Shown here piece by piece: positions 52,380-61,316 of a stretch of DNA of 64,000 nucleotides. Location of the stretch: contig NZ_FNRO01000004.1 in NCBI RefSeq assembly GCF_900107745.1, forward strand, positions 1 through 64,000. The letters run 5' to 3'. Made by a program: the position numbers and the translations under genes. How positions within the stretch are numbered: the stretch's first letter is position 1; every line of letters begins with the position of its first letter. The DNA comes from Variovorax sp. YR216 (GTDB lineage: Bacteria > Pseudomonadota > Gammaproteobacteria > Burkholderiales > Burkholderiaceae_C). Under the pieces are notes generated by a model that was not told the DNA's origin, ran no database searches, and saw nothing but the letters and a program-made list of their open reading frames with translations.

Positions 52380-54548
52380 CTAGGCTGCGGGAACGTCCAG
52401 TGCAGTCAAATCTAGGACCACATCGTCTTGAGGGGGACGGTCCCGCTCGTGAACATCAACCGCAAGCAGGTCGCCACTGAGCGGGCAGTGCCATGCGGTC
52501 AAAGCCAGATTCTCATGCAGGGTGATGCCCCACTCCGCCGGCGCGGCGTCGTACCGCTTGGAATCCGCCCCCTGCCGCCAACGGGTGTCCCCTTCGCTCA
52601 AGACGTGTCCCGCACGCGAGACCACTTTCACCTGCCCGTCGACTATCTCGACCGACAGAGCAGCCGAGAGCGGACGAAGCAGCTGCCGGACCTCCTGGAC
52701 ATCGGCAGCCTTCGGTTGCCGTCCGATGCGTTCTGCCCGAATGCCTCGCCTGAGCGATTCCGTCGTCGCCGCATCGGCCATCCCGTCATCCGCAAGTGCC
52801 ACCCCATAGACCTGCTTGGCGGCAGCCTGCGACACCACACCGCGTCGCACGTCGGCGGCGACCGCTTCCGCATCCCGCATAAGCGGGTCGCCGAATCCCC
52901 CGCCGCCTTGCCAACGAACTTCGAACACGTCCTTGTTGGTCATCGGGATGTGACCGGGCTTGGGCCCGAAGTCTTCCCATACGCCGGAGCCGGTTGCTAC
53001 GCCGTTCTTGACCGCACCCCGTCCGAAGCGCTGGAGGACGGTCGAACCAGGAAGACCACCACCCAGGCCCGCGGAGTTTGGAACTTCGGCCCCGTGAGTC
53101 ATGATGAGCGCGTCGGCGCTTTCGATGCCGCCGAGGGTCAGGCCCAACTCGACCGAGCGGCCACCTCGGTATTCGCCTGCACCTCCGGTGTCCGTCGCAA
53201 GCCGGCGATGCAGGTAGAACAACGGCGCGACCTGCTCATTGCGCTCGACGTCTGCAATCGAGGGCATTGGCGCGTTGTTGGGGCCACCGGCACACACACC
53301 GTCCTTGGTAGCGAACGCTCCAGAGCCACCGGCCAGCGGGTCCATCAAATGGAGGCCGAACACTTCGCCGAACTGGTTTTTCCCGCCCAGGTTGAAGGTG
53401 GCCATCGTGCCGGAGTTCACGCCTTGCGCTCGACGGCTGTACTTCTCGGCGCAGCCCAGAAGCTTGTTGAGGACCGCGTTCACAGCGTTCGACACGACCC
53501 AGATGGTCTCGACCGTGGCCGACCCGACAGGCGCGGGGAACTTCGCGGTGCACACCAGCCCTTCAGGCGCAACGATTTCGCAGCAGTTGAGCAAGCCTTC
53601 GTTCCAAGGGATGTCGTATGCGAGCGTGGGGAAGAGACCACCCGCGACCCCACCATGGAGACCGGCGCGCGTGCAGTTGATGAACCCTGGGGCCTGCTCC
53701 GAAGAACCGCCGAAGTCGAAGACCAGCCGGTCAGCCTTCTTCGTCAGCTTCACATCGACCTTGTACAGCCGGTTCTCATGGCCGTCGTGCTCGAGGAAGT
53801 CGGCGGCGCGGAACTCGCCATCCGGCAGCTCCATCAACCGGGCCTTCAGCCGGGTCTCCGACGCGGAAATCATGCGGCGCATGACTTCCTTGATGGTGGC
53901 TGCCCCGTACCTGCGAACCAAGGCCGCCGTGCGTTCGCGCGCCACGTTGATGGTTGCGATGAATGCGCGAATGTCCAAACCGAGCTGTGCCGGCAGGCGG
54001 GACGCCGTTAGAACCATCTCGAGAACGTCCTCCCGTACTTCGCCGCCATCGACGAGCTTGACGCAAGGAATCCGCATACCCTCCTGGTACACCGACTTCG
54101 CCTTGGGGGACCAACTGGCGAAGTCCATGCCGCCGACGTCCGTTTCGTGAGCCTCCACGCCGGCCCAGGCAATCAGCTCGCCGTCCACGAAGATGGGGCC
54201 AGCCAGCTGCACGTCGTTTTGATGGAGGGCTCCGACGTACGGGTCATTGCCCAGGTACATGTCACCGTCCTTCACGTCGAAGTACGGACGGGAGGTGATG
54301 TGACGAATCAGCGAGCCGACCACGGGCGCCTGGTATGTGACCTGGAAGCCCATCGATGCGAAGGCACCGTCTGGCAGGTAGATGCCGGTGAAGAAGTCGG
54401 ACGCCTCAGTCACCGTGGGAGACCCCGAGGCGCTTTGAAGCGCGACGCGCATGTCCTCCGTCATCGCAATCATGCGGTTGCGGATGACTTCGTACGTGAT
54501 GGGGTTCAGCGTCGACGGCTCGGATTTCACAGTGTTCTCTTTGCTCAT
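52380..54548 (-). CDS. Hydantoinase/oxoprolinase B-family subunit
   Basis: A 722-residue HyuB-type subunit. NPITYEVIRNRMIAMTEDMR near the N-terminus, GDMYLGNDPYVGALHQND and GGRSVELGLTLGG are family signatures, as is the extended C-terminus. ATG 54548 is 8 bp after the HyuA stop. With HyuA it forms an ATP-dependent hydrolase or carboxylase (hydantoinase, oxoprolinase, acetophenone/acetone carboxylase groups). The class cannot be fixed from sequence alone. Confidence 0.88.
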   Translation of the reverse strand: MSKENTVKSEPSTLNPITYEVIRNRMIAMTEDMRVALQSASGSPTVTEASDFFTGIYLPDGAFASMGFQVTYQAPVVGSLIRHITSRPYFDVKDGDMYLGNDPYVGALHQNDVQLAGPIFVDGELIAWAGVEAHETDVGGMDFASWSPKAKSVYQEGMRIPCVKLVDGGEVREDVLEMVLTASRLPAQLGLDIRAFIATINVARERTAALVRRYGAATIKEVMRRMISASETRLKARLMELPDGEFRAADFLEHDGHENRLYKVDVKLTKKADRLVFDFGGSSEQAPGFINCTRAGLHGGVAGGLFPTLAYDIPWNEGLLNCCEIVAPEGLVCTAKFPAPVGSATVETIWVVSNAVNAVLNKLLGCAEKYSRRAQGVNSGTMATFNLGGKNQFGEVFGLHLMDPLAGGSGAFATKDGVCAGGPNNAPMPSIADVERNEQVAPLFYLHRRLATDTGGAGEYRGGRSVELGLTLGGIESADALIMTHGAEVPNSAGLGGGLPGSTVLQRFGRGAVKNGVATGSGVWEDFGPKPGHIPMTNKDVFEVRWQGGGGFGDPLMRDAEAVAADVRRGVVSQAAAKQVYGVALADDGMADAATTESLRRGIRAERIGRQPKAADVQEVRQLLRPLSAALSVEIVDGQVKVVSRAGHVLSEGDTRWRQGADSKRYDAAPAEWGITLHENLALTAWHCPLSGDLLAVDVHERDRPPQDDVVLDLTALDVPAA

Positions 54549-54556
54549 AGGGGACC

Positions 54557-56665
54557 TCACACCGGTGCGGCGTTGAAACGGACTTCCAGATGACCGCGAG
54601 GGTCTGCTTCTGCCACCGCACCAGGAGGCACAACCACGCTCTGACCCGGGTACTCGACGATGCACGGACCATTGATGACCTGACCGGGCTTCGGCCAGGT
54701 CGTGCGGTAGATGGTGGTGAGCACCGGTTGCTCCGGGTCGTCGAACACGACTTCCCGCTTGCCGACTTCCTCCATGGGCTCGCCCTCTCCGACCATGTCG
54801 GGCACTGGCAGCAAACCGCGGCCTATGACGCGAATCGAGAGGAGTTCGAAGCCGGCATCACGAGAGCCGGCGCCGCGACCGAACAAGGCCTCGTAGGACT
54901 GCTCGAAGCTCTCGATGGCGCCGCGATAGTCCTTGAGCGCAAAGCCGCCGTTGGGGTCGAGGTCCCGCAGGGGCACGTCCAGGTGGTGCGCCTGGCCGCG
55001 GTATCGAATGGCAATGCTCACCCCGCACTCAAGGTCGCTCGCGTCCGCCTGCGCCAGAGCTGCCCGGGCGTCAGCGACCGCCCCATAGAGGGTGTTGCCT
55101 AGCGCGTCCAATGAAGCCGGGGTCGGCTCTGTGCGACCGGTCAAACGCAGGTAGAACGGTTTGGTCACAGTGAAGCCCAGCGCGCTGTTGGCAGTTCCGA
55201 AGGCGGATTGGGCCGTCGCAGCCGCGGGCACCACGAACTTGTCGAGCCCCAGTTCTCGAGCCAGTACCCAGGCATGGGATGGGCCGGCGCCGCCGTTCGC
55301 GTAAAGGACGAAGTCGCGAGGGTCGTGACCGCGCTCGATGGTGACCCTGCGCAGAAGGTCTGCCATCTTGTTGTCGAGCACCTCACGGATGCCCCAGGCT
55401 GCCGCACGCACGGAAAGACCGAGGGGTTCGGCGACATGCTCGCGAATCGCCGTCTCCGCGAGGTCCTTGTTGAGGCGCATGCGGCCACCAATGAAGTAGT
55501 CCGGGTCCAGGACGCCGAGCGCCAGGTCCGCGTCGGTCGAGGTCGGACGCTTGCCCCCACGGCCGTAGCAGGCAGGACCGGGATTGGCCCCGGCGCTCTG
55601 CGGGCCGACAGCCATGTCACCAAACTCGGCGGAAGCGATGCTTCCGCCCCCTGCGCCGATGGATGCAACGTCAATGGACGGCACGCTGATGTCAGCTCCC
55701 GCAAGGTCAATCGACTGGCGCATCATCGGACTGCCTTGAACGATGGCACCGACGTCGAAGCTGGTGCCGCCAATGTCAACGCTCAGGATGTTGCTTTCTC
55801 CGCGCTGCTTGCCGACAGCGATGGAGCCCATCACCCCAGCCGCAGGTCCGGAGAAGATGGCCACTGCGGGCCGGTCATCGAGGACGCGCGTCGGGAGCAC
55901 ACCACCCGCGCTGGTCATCATGAGCACTGGCACACGCATACCTGCTTCACGGAGCGTCGACTCCAACTTGCTCAGATACCGGCCGGCAATCGGCCCGAGC
56001 ATTGCGTTGGCAACGGTGGTAGCCATTCGGGCGTACTCGCCGACCACCGGGGAAATCTGGTGCGACAGCGTGACGAACGCGGACGGGAAGAGTTCGCGCA
56101 CCAGCTTCTCCAGCCGCTGCTCGTGAACGGGGTTCGTGGTGGCCCAAAGGGTGCAGATAGCGACAGCTTCGACTCCGCGGGATGCCCAAGGCTGAAGCGT
56201 CTCGCGAGCAGCGGCTTCGTCGAGTGCCAGGAGGACCTGCCCGTTGGCATCGATTCGTTCCACGATTTCGACGACGCGGTCACGCGACACGAGCGGTCCA
56301 TGGCGGTCGTGAAGCATCCAGTCGCCGACCTCGAGCTCCGACAGGCCAGCGGTCTGTCGGCGCATGCGCCCAATTTCCAGCGTGTCGCCAAAGCCGGCGG
56401 TGGTGAGCACCAGCGTCTTGGCTCCGTTGCCGGTGAGGAGCGCGTTCAGCCCGACGGTGGTGCCATGACCGAAGCGTTCGATGCTCGAGCAGAAAGCGCT
56501 GAAGTCCTTGCCGAAGTGCTCCGCGGCCAGATGAACGGCGTTGATGACGCCCGTCATGACGTCGCCGGTTGTCGGCGACTTGAACACACGCGCCCGGCCG
56601 CCACGTTCGGCAACCCAAAGGTCGGTGAAGGTGCCGCCTACATCAGTCCCGATGAAATATCCCAT
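54557..56665 (-). CDS. Hydantoinase/oxoprolinase A-family subunit
   Basis: A 702-residue HyuA-type subunit with ATPase-like fold: GTDVGGTFTDLWVAE at the N-terminus, GHGTTVGLNALL, and LSVDIGGTSFDVGAI. C-terminal FVLYANGGAGPSHAWVLARE is conserved in the family. It is first in its operon, and an inverted repeat at 56771-56796 lies upstream. Substrate unknown; in a window of aromatic catabolism an acetophenone-carboxylase-like activity is possible but other Apc subunits are not seen. Confidence 0.9.
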   Translation of the reverse strand: MGYFIGTDVGGTFTDLWVAERGGRARVFKSPTTGDVMTGVINAVHLAAEHFGKDFSAFCSSIERFGHGTTVGLNALLTGNGAKTLVLTTAGFGDTLEIGRMRRQTAGLSELEVGDWMLHDRHGPLVSRDRVVEIVERIDANGQVLLALDEAAARETLQPWASRGVEAVAICTLWATTNPVHEQRLEKLVRELFPSAFVTLSHQISPVVGEYARMATTVANAMLGPIAGRYLSKLESTLREAGMRVPVLMMTSAGGVLPTRVLDDRPAVAIFSGPAAGVMGSIAVGKQRGESNILSVDIGGTSFDVGAIVQGSPMMRQSIDLAGADISVPSIDVASIGAGGGSIASAEFGDMAVGPQSAGANPGPACYGRGGKRPTSTDADLALGVLDPDYFIGGRMRLNKDLAETAIREHVAEPLGLSVRAAAWGIREVLDNKMADLLRRVTIERGHDPRDFVLYANGGAGPSHAWVLARELGLDKFVVPAAATAQSAFGTANSALGFTVTKPFYLRLTGRTEPTPASLDALGNTLYGAVADARAALAQADASDLECGVSIAIRYRGQAHHLDVPLRDLDPNGGFALKDYRGAIESFEQSYEALFGRGAGSRDAGFELLSIRVIGRGLLPVPDMVGEGEPMEEVGKREVVFDDPEQPVLTTIYRTTWPKPGQVINGPCIVEYPGQSVVVPPGAVAEADPRGHLEVRFNAAPV

Positions 56666-56770
56666 GCCTTGTCCCTAGTTGAGATGCAGCCCTCACAAGG
56701 AGGGTTGAAGCCGTCAGTGGACAGTGCGCTGCGCAACGCCTCATCGATGACGGTGGCGCAGTGTATGTAC

Positions 56771-56796
56771 TACAACTATAACCGGTCAATGTTGTA
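56771..56796. promoter_or_regulatory. Inverted repeat upstream of hydantoinase genes
   Basis: TACAAC (56771-56776) and GTTGTA (56791-56796) are reverse complements 14 bp apart, and a further TACAAC half-site lies at 56901-56906 near the SIR2 gene. They may be operators for the PadR protein. The spacing is wider than common PadR sites. Confidence 0.5.
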
Positions 56797-56914
56797 CTGT
56801 TAGGGACTTTCCCTGAGTGAGATTCCTCGGTCCAGGCGCCCGACTGAAGGCGCGCTGGTCGCCCCTCTCGTTGCGAGCGGCAGTTTTGTAAACTGATGTG
56901 TACAACCGACGCCA

Positions 56915-58702
56915 ATGCGGACCCGGAGGGATATGCAAGAAGTAGGAGACCAGTTTGCGGCGGGCGCAACGCTGCCGTTCGAGATTCAGCTCGACGACTT
57001 TTCGAGACGCTTCTCAATGCGACACGGGAATCTCATGTGGTTCTTGGGTGCAGGAGCTTCCGCGGCAGCTGGCATTCCCACTGCTGGCGACATGATTTGG
57101 GAGTTCAAGCAGAAGCTGTTTGTGAGCCAGCGTCGCGCCTCACCGGAGATGGTCGCGGACCTTTCGGCGCCAGGGGTGCGCCAGCATCTGCAGGCCCACA
57201 TAGACTCTTCAAACAGCCTGCCTGCCGAAGGGGCACCAGACGAGTACTCTGCCCTGTTCGAGGCCGTTTTTCCGGCCGAGGCAGACCGACGGACCTATCT
57301 CGATGCGAAGCTGTCGGGGGCCAAACCTTCGTATGGCCACATGGCATTGGCTTCGCTAATGAAGTCTGGGCATACGCGCGTCGTGTGGACAACGAACTTC
57401 GACCCTCTTATCGCCGACGCGTGCGCGAAAGTCTTCGACGGAACCGGAGCTCTCACTTCGCTCGCGTTTGGCATTGGACCGGCCATCGCACGGCAGGCAA
57501 TGGTCGACGGCCGATGGCCGATTGAGGTCAAGCTTCACGGCGACTTCAGATGGCGTCGACTGAAGAACACACCGGACGAATTGCGCCATCAAGACAAGGA
57601 GCTTCGAGCTGTGTTGGTAGACAGCTGCAGAACTTCGGGGCTAGTCGTTTGCGGCTACAGCGGTAGAGATGATTCGGTGATGGACACCCTGGAAGAGGCA
57701 GTTGCACTACCCGGAGCGTTTCCCGCAGGTCTTTTCTGGCTTCACCGCGGCGACGGCGAACCCTATCAGCGCGTATCGGCGCTCCTCGCGCGGGCGGATG
57801 CCAATGGTATCGAAACCGGCCTTGTTCGAGTCCAGAGCTTTGACGAAGGACTCCGGGACCTCGCCAGAATGGTTGCAGACTTGGACATGAAGTCACTCGA
57901 TAGCTTCGGCAAGCAGCGCGAGCCTAGGTCGCCTGCACCGGCCATCGTCGGCAAGTCTCACTGGCCAGTCCTGCGCATTAACGCTTTAAGGGTCACTCAA
58001 ACTCCGACTGTGTGCCGACGGGTGGTATGCGCAGTGGGAGGATTTGCTGAAGCGCGAGATGCAGTGGAACTCGCGGGCGTTGACGTGCTGACGACTCGAA
58101 CAAGGTCAGGCGTACTTGCGTTCGGCAACGACGCGGACATCCGCAAGGCATTCGAACCGTTCAACATCACGGAATTCGACCTCGCAACCATTGAGCTGCG
58201 ACGACTCCGCTACGACTCGTCGGAAAGAGGACTACTTCGAGAGGCCGTCGGAAGAGCCCTATGTCGCGATAGAGGCCTCAACCGAATTCGCAAGCGCACG
58301 GCTGACCTCCTCTACCCAATCGCAGTCGACATCCCACGTCTCCAGCCCTTGAAGAGCTTGGTTCCGGGATTGGGCGGGTCGGTGCCAGGTTTTCCAGACT
58401 TGGAATGGAGAGAAGGTTGCGCTGTTCGATTCGAATGGGCTGCAGATGCACTTTGGCTGCTGCTTGAGCCAAGCCCTGTTTTTCTGAACATCACCCTGGA
58501 GAACAAAGCGGCGGCGGCTGACTTTGGCCGCAGGCGAACTTTCAATCGCTACAACCAAAAACTTGACGCCTTGATTGGTTTTTGGTCTGACTACATTTTC
58601 GGCGACGGAGAGGAAATCTACGCGCTTGGAGCAACCACCGGAGTCGATGCCTCGTTTCGATTCGGCCAGCGAAATGCCTACAGCCGGAGAGCTGCCGCAT
58701 GA
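56915..58702 (+). CDS. SIR2-domain effector of SPARSA-like system (SIR2-APAZ)
   Basis: A 595-residue protein. The N-terminal SIR2 NADase fold has WFLGAGASAAAGIP (GAGAS at 45-49), WTTNFDPLIA (Asn161) and KLHGD (His208), then GYSGRDDSV at 247. The C-terminal half, from about residue 340, has no standard motif and fits the APAZ domain that takes the place of the N-PAZ half of Argonaute. It overlaps the Argonaute gene by 4 bp (ATGA at 58699). In known SPARSA systems guide-directed target DNA recognition activates the SIR2 domain to deplete NAD+ and stop phage or plasmid spread. An internal ATG at 56933, right after GGAGGGAT, is an alternative start. Confidence 0.88.
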   Translation: MRTRRDMQEVGDQFAAGATLPFEIQLDDFSRRFSMRHGNLMWFLGAGASAAAGIPTAGDMIWEFKQKLFVSQRRASPEMVADLSAPGVRQHLQAHIDSSNSLPAEGAPDEYSALFEAVFPAEADRRTYLDAKLSGAKPSYGHMALASLMKSGHTRVVWTTNFDPLIADACAKVFDGTGALTSLAFGIGPAIARQAMVDGRWPIEVKLHGDFRWRRLKNTPDELRHQDKELRAVLVDSCRTSGLVVCGYSGRDDSVMDTLEEAVALPGAFPAGLFWLHRGDGEPYQRVSALLARADANGIETGLVRVQSFDEGLRDLARMVADLDMKSLDSFGKQREPRSPAPAIVGKSHWPVLRINALRVTQTPTVCRRVVCAVGGFAEARDAVELAGVDVLTTRTRSGVLAFGNDADIRKAFEPFNITEFDLATIELRRLRYDSSERGLLREAVGRALCRDRGLNRIRKRTADLLYPIAVDIPRLQPLKSLVPGLGGSVPGFPDLEWREGCAVRFEWAADALWLLLEPSPVFLNITLENKAAAADFGRRRTFNRYNQKLDALIGFWSDYIFGDGEEIYALGATTGVDASFRFGQRNAYSRRAAA

Positions 58703-60114
58703 GCCAAAGTCAGCTGTTCAACCACGTGTTCCTCAGTGAGCCCAAGCTGTCGTTTCACCCGTCCCGCCGCAGCGATGTTCACATTCACCCTCTCAAGGGT
58801 TTGCTCCAGTTTGGTCCGTACTCGAAAGGTCTGCTTGTACCCGACCCCATCAGGATAGCCACACTAGCGCCCGCGGGAGAGTCCCAGTACCTGTACAGCT
58901 TCTTGAAAGAGCTCAACTCGGCATATGAGCCGACTGAGCGCAAGGAGTATCTGCCTGCATGGCCTGGCTTCCAACGTGTTTTCAACGTGCGAATGACAGC
59001 CGCGGGACAAGGTTGCCATCTGGAGCTCGAGTCCCAACTAGAGCAAGAAGTGGATGTCAGCGGAGCCCCCCACATCGCCCTCGCAATGGCAATCACGAGA
59101 GCGCTTCAACAGTTGGACAGCAAGCGCAATCTGTTTGATGTGCTCTTTATCTACCTGCCTGACAGATGGCAGCGCGGCTTTACCGGTGGCACCGATGAAG
59201 ACTTCGACTTACATGACCACATCAAGGCCCTTACTGCTGGGGCCAGCATGCCCGTTCAAATCGTCCGTCAAGGAAGCGGCCTCTCGTATTCAGACCGCGC
59301 AAGCGTGATGTGGCGCATCGGCCTGGCGCTCTACGCGAAGGCCGGAGGCGTGCCATGGAAGCTTGCCCACACGGAACCCGAGACCGCATACATCGGTCTT
59401 TCGTACTCTCTTCGCCCGATGGTGTCTGGCAAACCGCGATTTGTTACCTGCTGCAGCCAAGTCTTCGACGCTGATGGTGCTGGCGTCGAGTTCATCGCCT
59501 ATGACACCAACGAGTTCGAGGTCCAGCGAGAGAACCCATTTCTCTCGCGAACCGAGATGTTCAGGGTAATGACTCGGGCGATGGACCTGTACCGCCGGCG
59601 CCATGCGGGCCGCGTCCCGAGGCGAGTTATGGTCCACAAGACGACCGAGTTCAAACCAGACGAGGTGGACGGGTGCATGGAGGCCTTCCATCTCTGTGAA
59701 TCGGTCGACCTCGTCCAAGTGGTAGAAGACGTCGGCTGGCGCGGCGCCTTTCACGAGAAATCAGGGAACGCCCAAGCCGCCGCTTACCCGGTCCCCCGTG
59801 GAACCCTCCTGGGTCTTGGCCACTACGACGCCCTGCTGTGGACCCATGGCGCCGTCAGCAATATTGGCAACCGTCCATATTTTCAAGGGGGCAGAGGAAC
59901 CCCGAGGCCAATTCGCCTCGTTCGCCACGCAGGCCACGGAAACTGGGACGAGACCGCTTGGGCCATTCTTGCGCTAAGCAAGATGGACTGGAACAACGAC
60001 GCGTTGTACAACCCTCTTCCAGTCACATTAGAGTACGCGAAAGTCCTCTCGCGTGTGGTGAAGCGGATGGAGCGGCTTGGGACAACCCCCTATCAGTTCC
60101 GCTTCTTCATGTAG
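58699..60114 (+). CDS. Short prokaryotic Argonaute (MID-PIWI)
   Basis: A 471-residue protein of the size and C-terminus of short pAgos. The N-terminus has FNHVFLSEPKLSFHPSR, the MID-region segment is VMWRIGLALYAKAGGVPWKL, and the PIWI half has AYIGLSYS, RRVMVHKTTEF and NWDETAWAILALSKMDWNND. It ends YQFRFFM, a hydrophobic C-terminal end typical of the family. I see no complete DEDX catalytic tetrad, as expected for short pAgos that recognise targets but do not cut. It is translationally coupled to the SIR2 gene. A convergent reverse transcriptase gene begins its 3' end only 15 bp away. Confidence 0.88.
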   Translation: MSQSQLFNHVFLSEPKLSFHPSRRSDVHIHPLKGLLQFGPYSKGLLVPDPIRIATLAPAGESQYLYSFLKELNSAYEPTERKEYLPAWPGFQRVFNVRMTAAGQGCHLELESQLEQEVDVSGAPHIALAMAITRALQQLDSKRNLFDVLFIYLPDRWQRGFTGGTDEDFDLHDHIKALTAGASMPVQIVRQGSGLSYSDRASVMWRIGLALYAKAGGVPWKLAHTEPETAYIGLSYSLRPMVSGKPRFVTCCSQVFDADGAGVEFIAYDTNEFEVQRENPFLSRTEMFRVMTRAMDLYRRRHAGRVPRRVMVHKTTEFKPDEVDGCMEAFHLCESVDLVQVVEDVGWRGAFHEKSGNAQAAAYPVPRGTLLGLGHYDALLWTHGAVSNIGNRPYFQGGRGTPRPIRLVRHAGHGNWDETAWAILALSKMDWNNDALYNPLPVTLEYAKVLSRVVKRMERLGTTPYQFRFFM

Positions 60115-60129
60115 ATGCATGGCCGTGGC

Positions 60130-60888
60130 TCAAAGGTCGGCTGCTTGAGCGGCATTGATGCCACGGACGTAGTTGCTGATGCCCGCGGCTTGGTTGGCGC
60201 TCGTCGCCGTAAGAAGGGCCTCGCTGAACTCGGCTAGGCGCGCAGCCGAAACCGCGAGTTCGGTACCTGCCGACAATTCGATGTTGAAAACTTCGATAGA
60301 TGACGCAGGCCCTTGTTGCTTTTCGTCACGAAGCTCAAAACGGGACCGCCTAGCAACAATCCTCAGGTCCTCAAGGATGCGCTCCAACCGTTCTTTGTCA
60401 TGACCGGAAACGACTATGTCATCCACGTACACGGTGACGACAAGGTCCTCCTCTTTGCTTAGTCTATCGAGCAGCAAGCCGAGCCTGCTGGTCTGCAACA
60501 CAAGCGAGGCAAGCAATGGCGACTGAACAAAGCCATACGGAATCATTGTTCGGCCCGGATTCGCAGGGTCACGGACGGTGCTTTCCGTCGCGAAGCGAAG
60601 CGCCTCTTGATGTGAGAAGTACGCCTTGAGCACCCGACTCAAACGTGAGCGGCTCACCGACCCGAAGAAGTCTGAGATGTCAACCTTGAAGAAGAATGAG
60701 CTAGCTTGGTGCTCTCGCAGGGCGGCCACGTGACCACCAGCTCGAAGGTGAAAGTAGTATTCAGGCGCCTGCCATAGACCGGCGATTAGAGCCCTAATGT
60801 TCTCGCCTATAGCCCGGGCCTCGTCCGAAGGAACAAAGACCCATCGCCCCGGCTTCCGCTCGAAACGATGTTCCCACTTTGCAGCCAT
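60130..60888 (-). CDS. Reverse transcriptase, unusual class
   Basis: A 252-residue reverse transcriptase. FFFKVDISDFFGS (Asp70) and TVYVDDIVVSG (YVDD at 154-157) carry the catalytic aspartates. The usual PQG.P/SP motif reads IPYGFVQSPLLASLVL, and ISNYVRGINA ends the thumb-like part. There is no maturase, integrase or VTG-type retron motif obvious to me. ATG 60888 lacks a clear ribosome-binding site, and the in-frame ORF continues to 60972. It overlaps a small upstream ORF. It is convergent with, and 15 bp from, a short Argonaute gene. It may be a DRT/UG-like defence RT or a retron-type RT; the class is not resolved. Confidence 0.87.
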   Translation of the reverse strand: MAAKWEHRFERKPGRWVFVPSDEARAIGENIRALIAGLWQAPEYYFHLRAGGHVAALREHQASSFFFKVDISDFFGSVSRSRLSRVLKAYFSHQEALRFATESTVRDPANPGRTMIPYGFVQSPLLASLVLQTSRLGLLLDRLSKEEDLVVTVYVDDIVVSGHDKERLERILEDLRIVARRSRFELRDEKQQGPASSIEVFNIELSAGTELAVSAARLAEFSEALLTATSANQAAGISNYVRGINAAQAADL

Positions 60889-61007
60889 GACAGGGGTAGA
60901 TAGTTGACGAACGCGTTCACGATTGCCGTCAGGAACTGCAGCAGGGCCGTTCCAAACATCAGGCATTCGCAAACCAGGCGTTCGTTAAAACGAGACTTCT
61001 TCTTCAT
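60807..61007 (-). CDS. Small hydrophobic ORF overlapping RT start
   Basis: A 66-residue ORF from ATG 61007, preceded by AAGGAG at a good spacing (the strongest ribosome-binding site of the RT unit). It starts MKKKSRFNERLVCECLMFGT and has a hydrophobic stretch (residues about 13-42: TALLQFLTAIVNAFVNYLPL). It overlaps the first 82 bases of the RT in another frame. It may be a small membrane protein, a translational leader, or the true N-terminus of the RT joined by a frameshift. Coding status is uncertain. Confidence 0.5.
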   Translation of the reverse strand: MKKKSRFNERLVCECLMFGTALLQFLTAIVNAFVNYLPLSWLQSGNIVSSGSRGDGSLFLRTRPGL

Positions 61008-61316
61008 CTTAACGTTCTCCTTCTCAAAACCCCGGCCGGCCCAGCGCATGGAGCGCGCGAACATTCAGCTAACCAATATGGCGCCAGCGAGAAACATGGA
61101 TTACTCCAAGTTGTCGTAGGACGCCCATAGGAGGCCACTCAGTGGCAAGAAGGAGAGGAGCAGACAGCGATGAGGCCGCCTACCGCCAGGGCGCGGTGAT
61201 ACTAGCATGCTCTTCCGCGTCCCGACCAGGCCGCCGCCCGAGGGTTGCGTGAAGTACTGCTCGTGCAATCGCAGGAAGCGAGGCTACGGCGTCGCGCACA
61301 CCATTCCGAGTCGGCA
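61008..61316. other. 309-bp intergenic region upstream of RT unit
   Basis: No protein gene was identified between the RT unit and livF of system 3. It contains the 13-bp palindrome GCCACT-C-AGTGGC at 61134-61146. If the RT is retron-like, a structured non-coding RNA should lie here; only short inverted elements are seen by eye. Confidence 0.4.

Noticed and set aside
55208..56803. 531-residue open frame on the plus strand
   Set aside because: Antisense to the HyuA gene, with no recognisable motif.
60807..61316. Retron msr-msd RNA
   Set aside because: No clear stem pair with a conserved branching G could be recognised by eye, so it was kept as a finding to test and not annotated.
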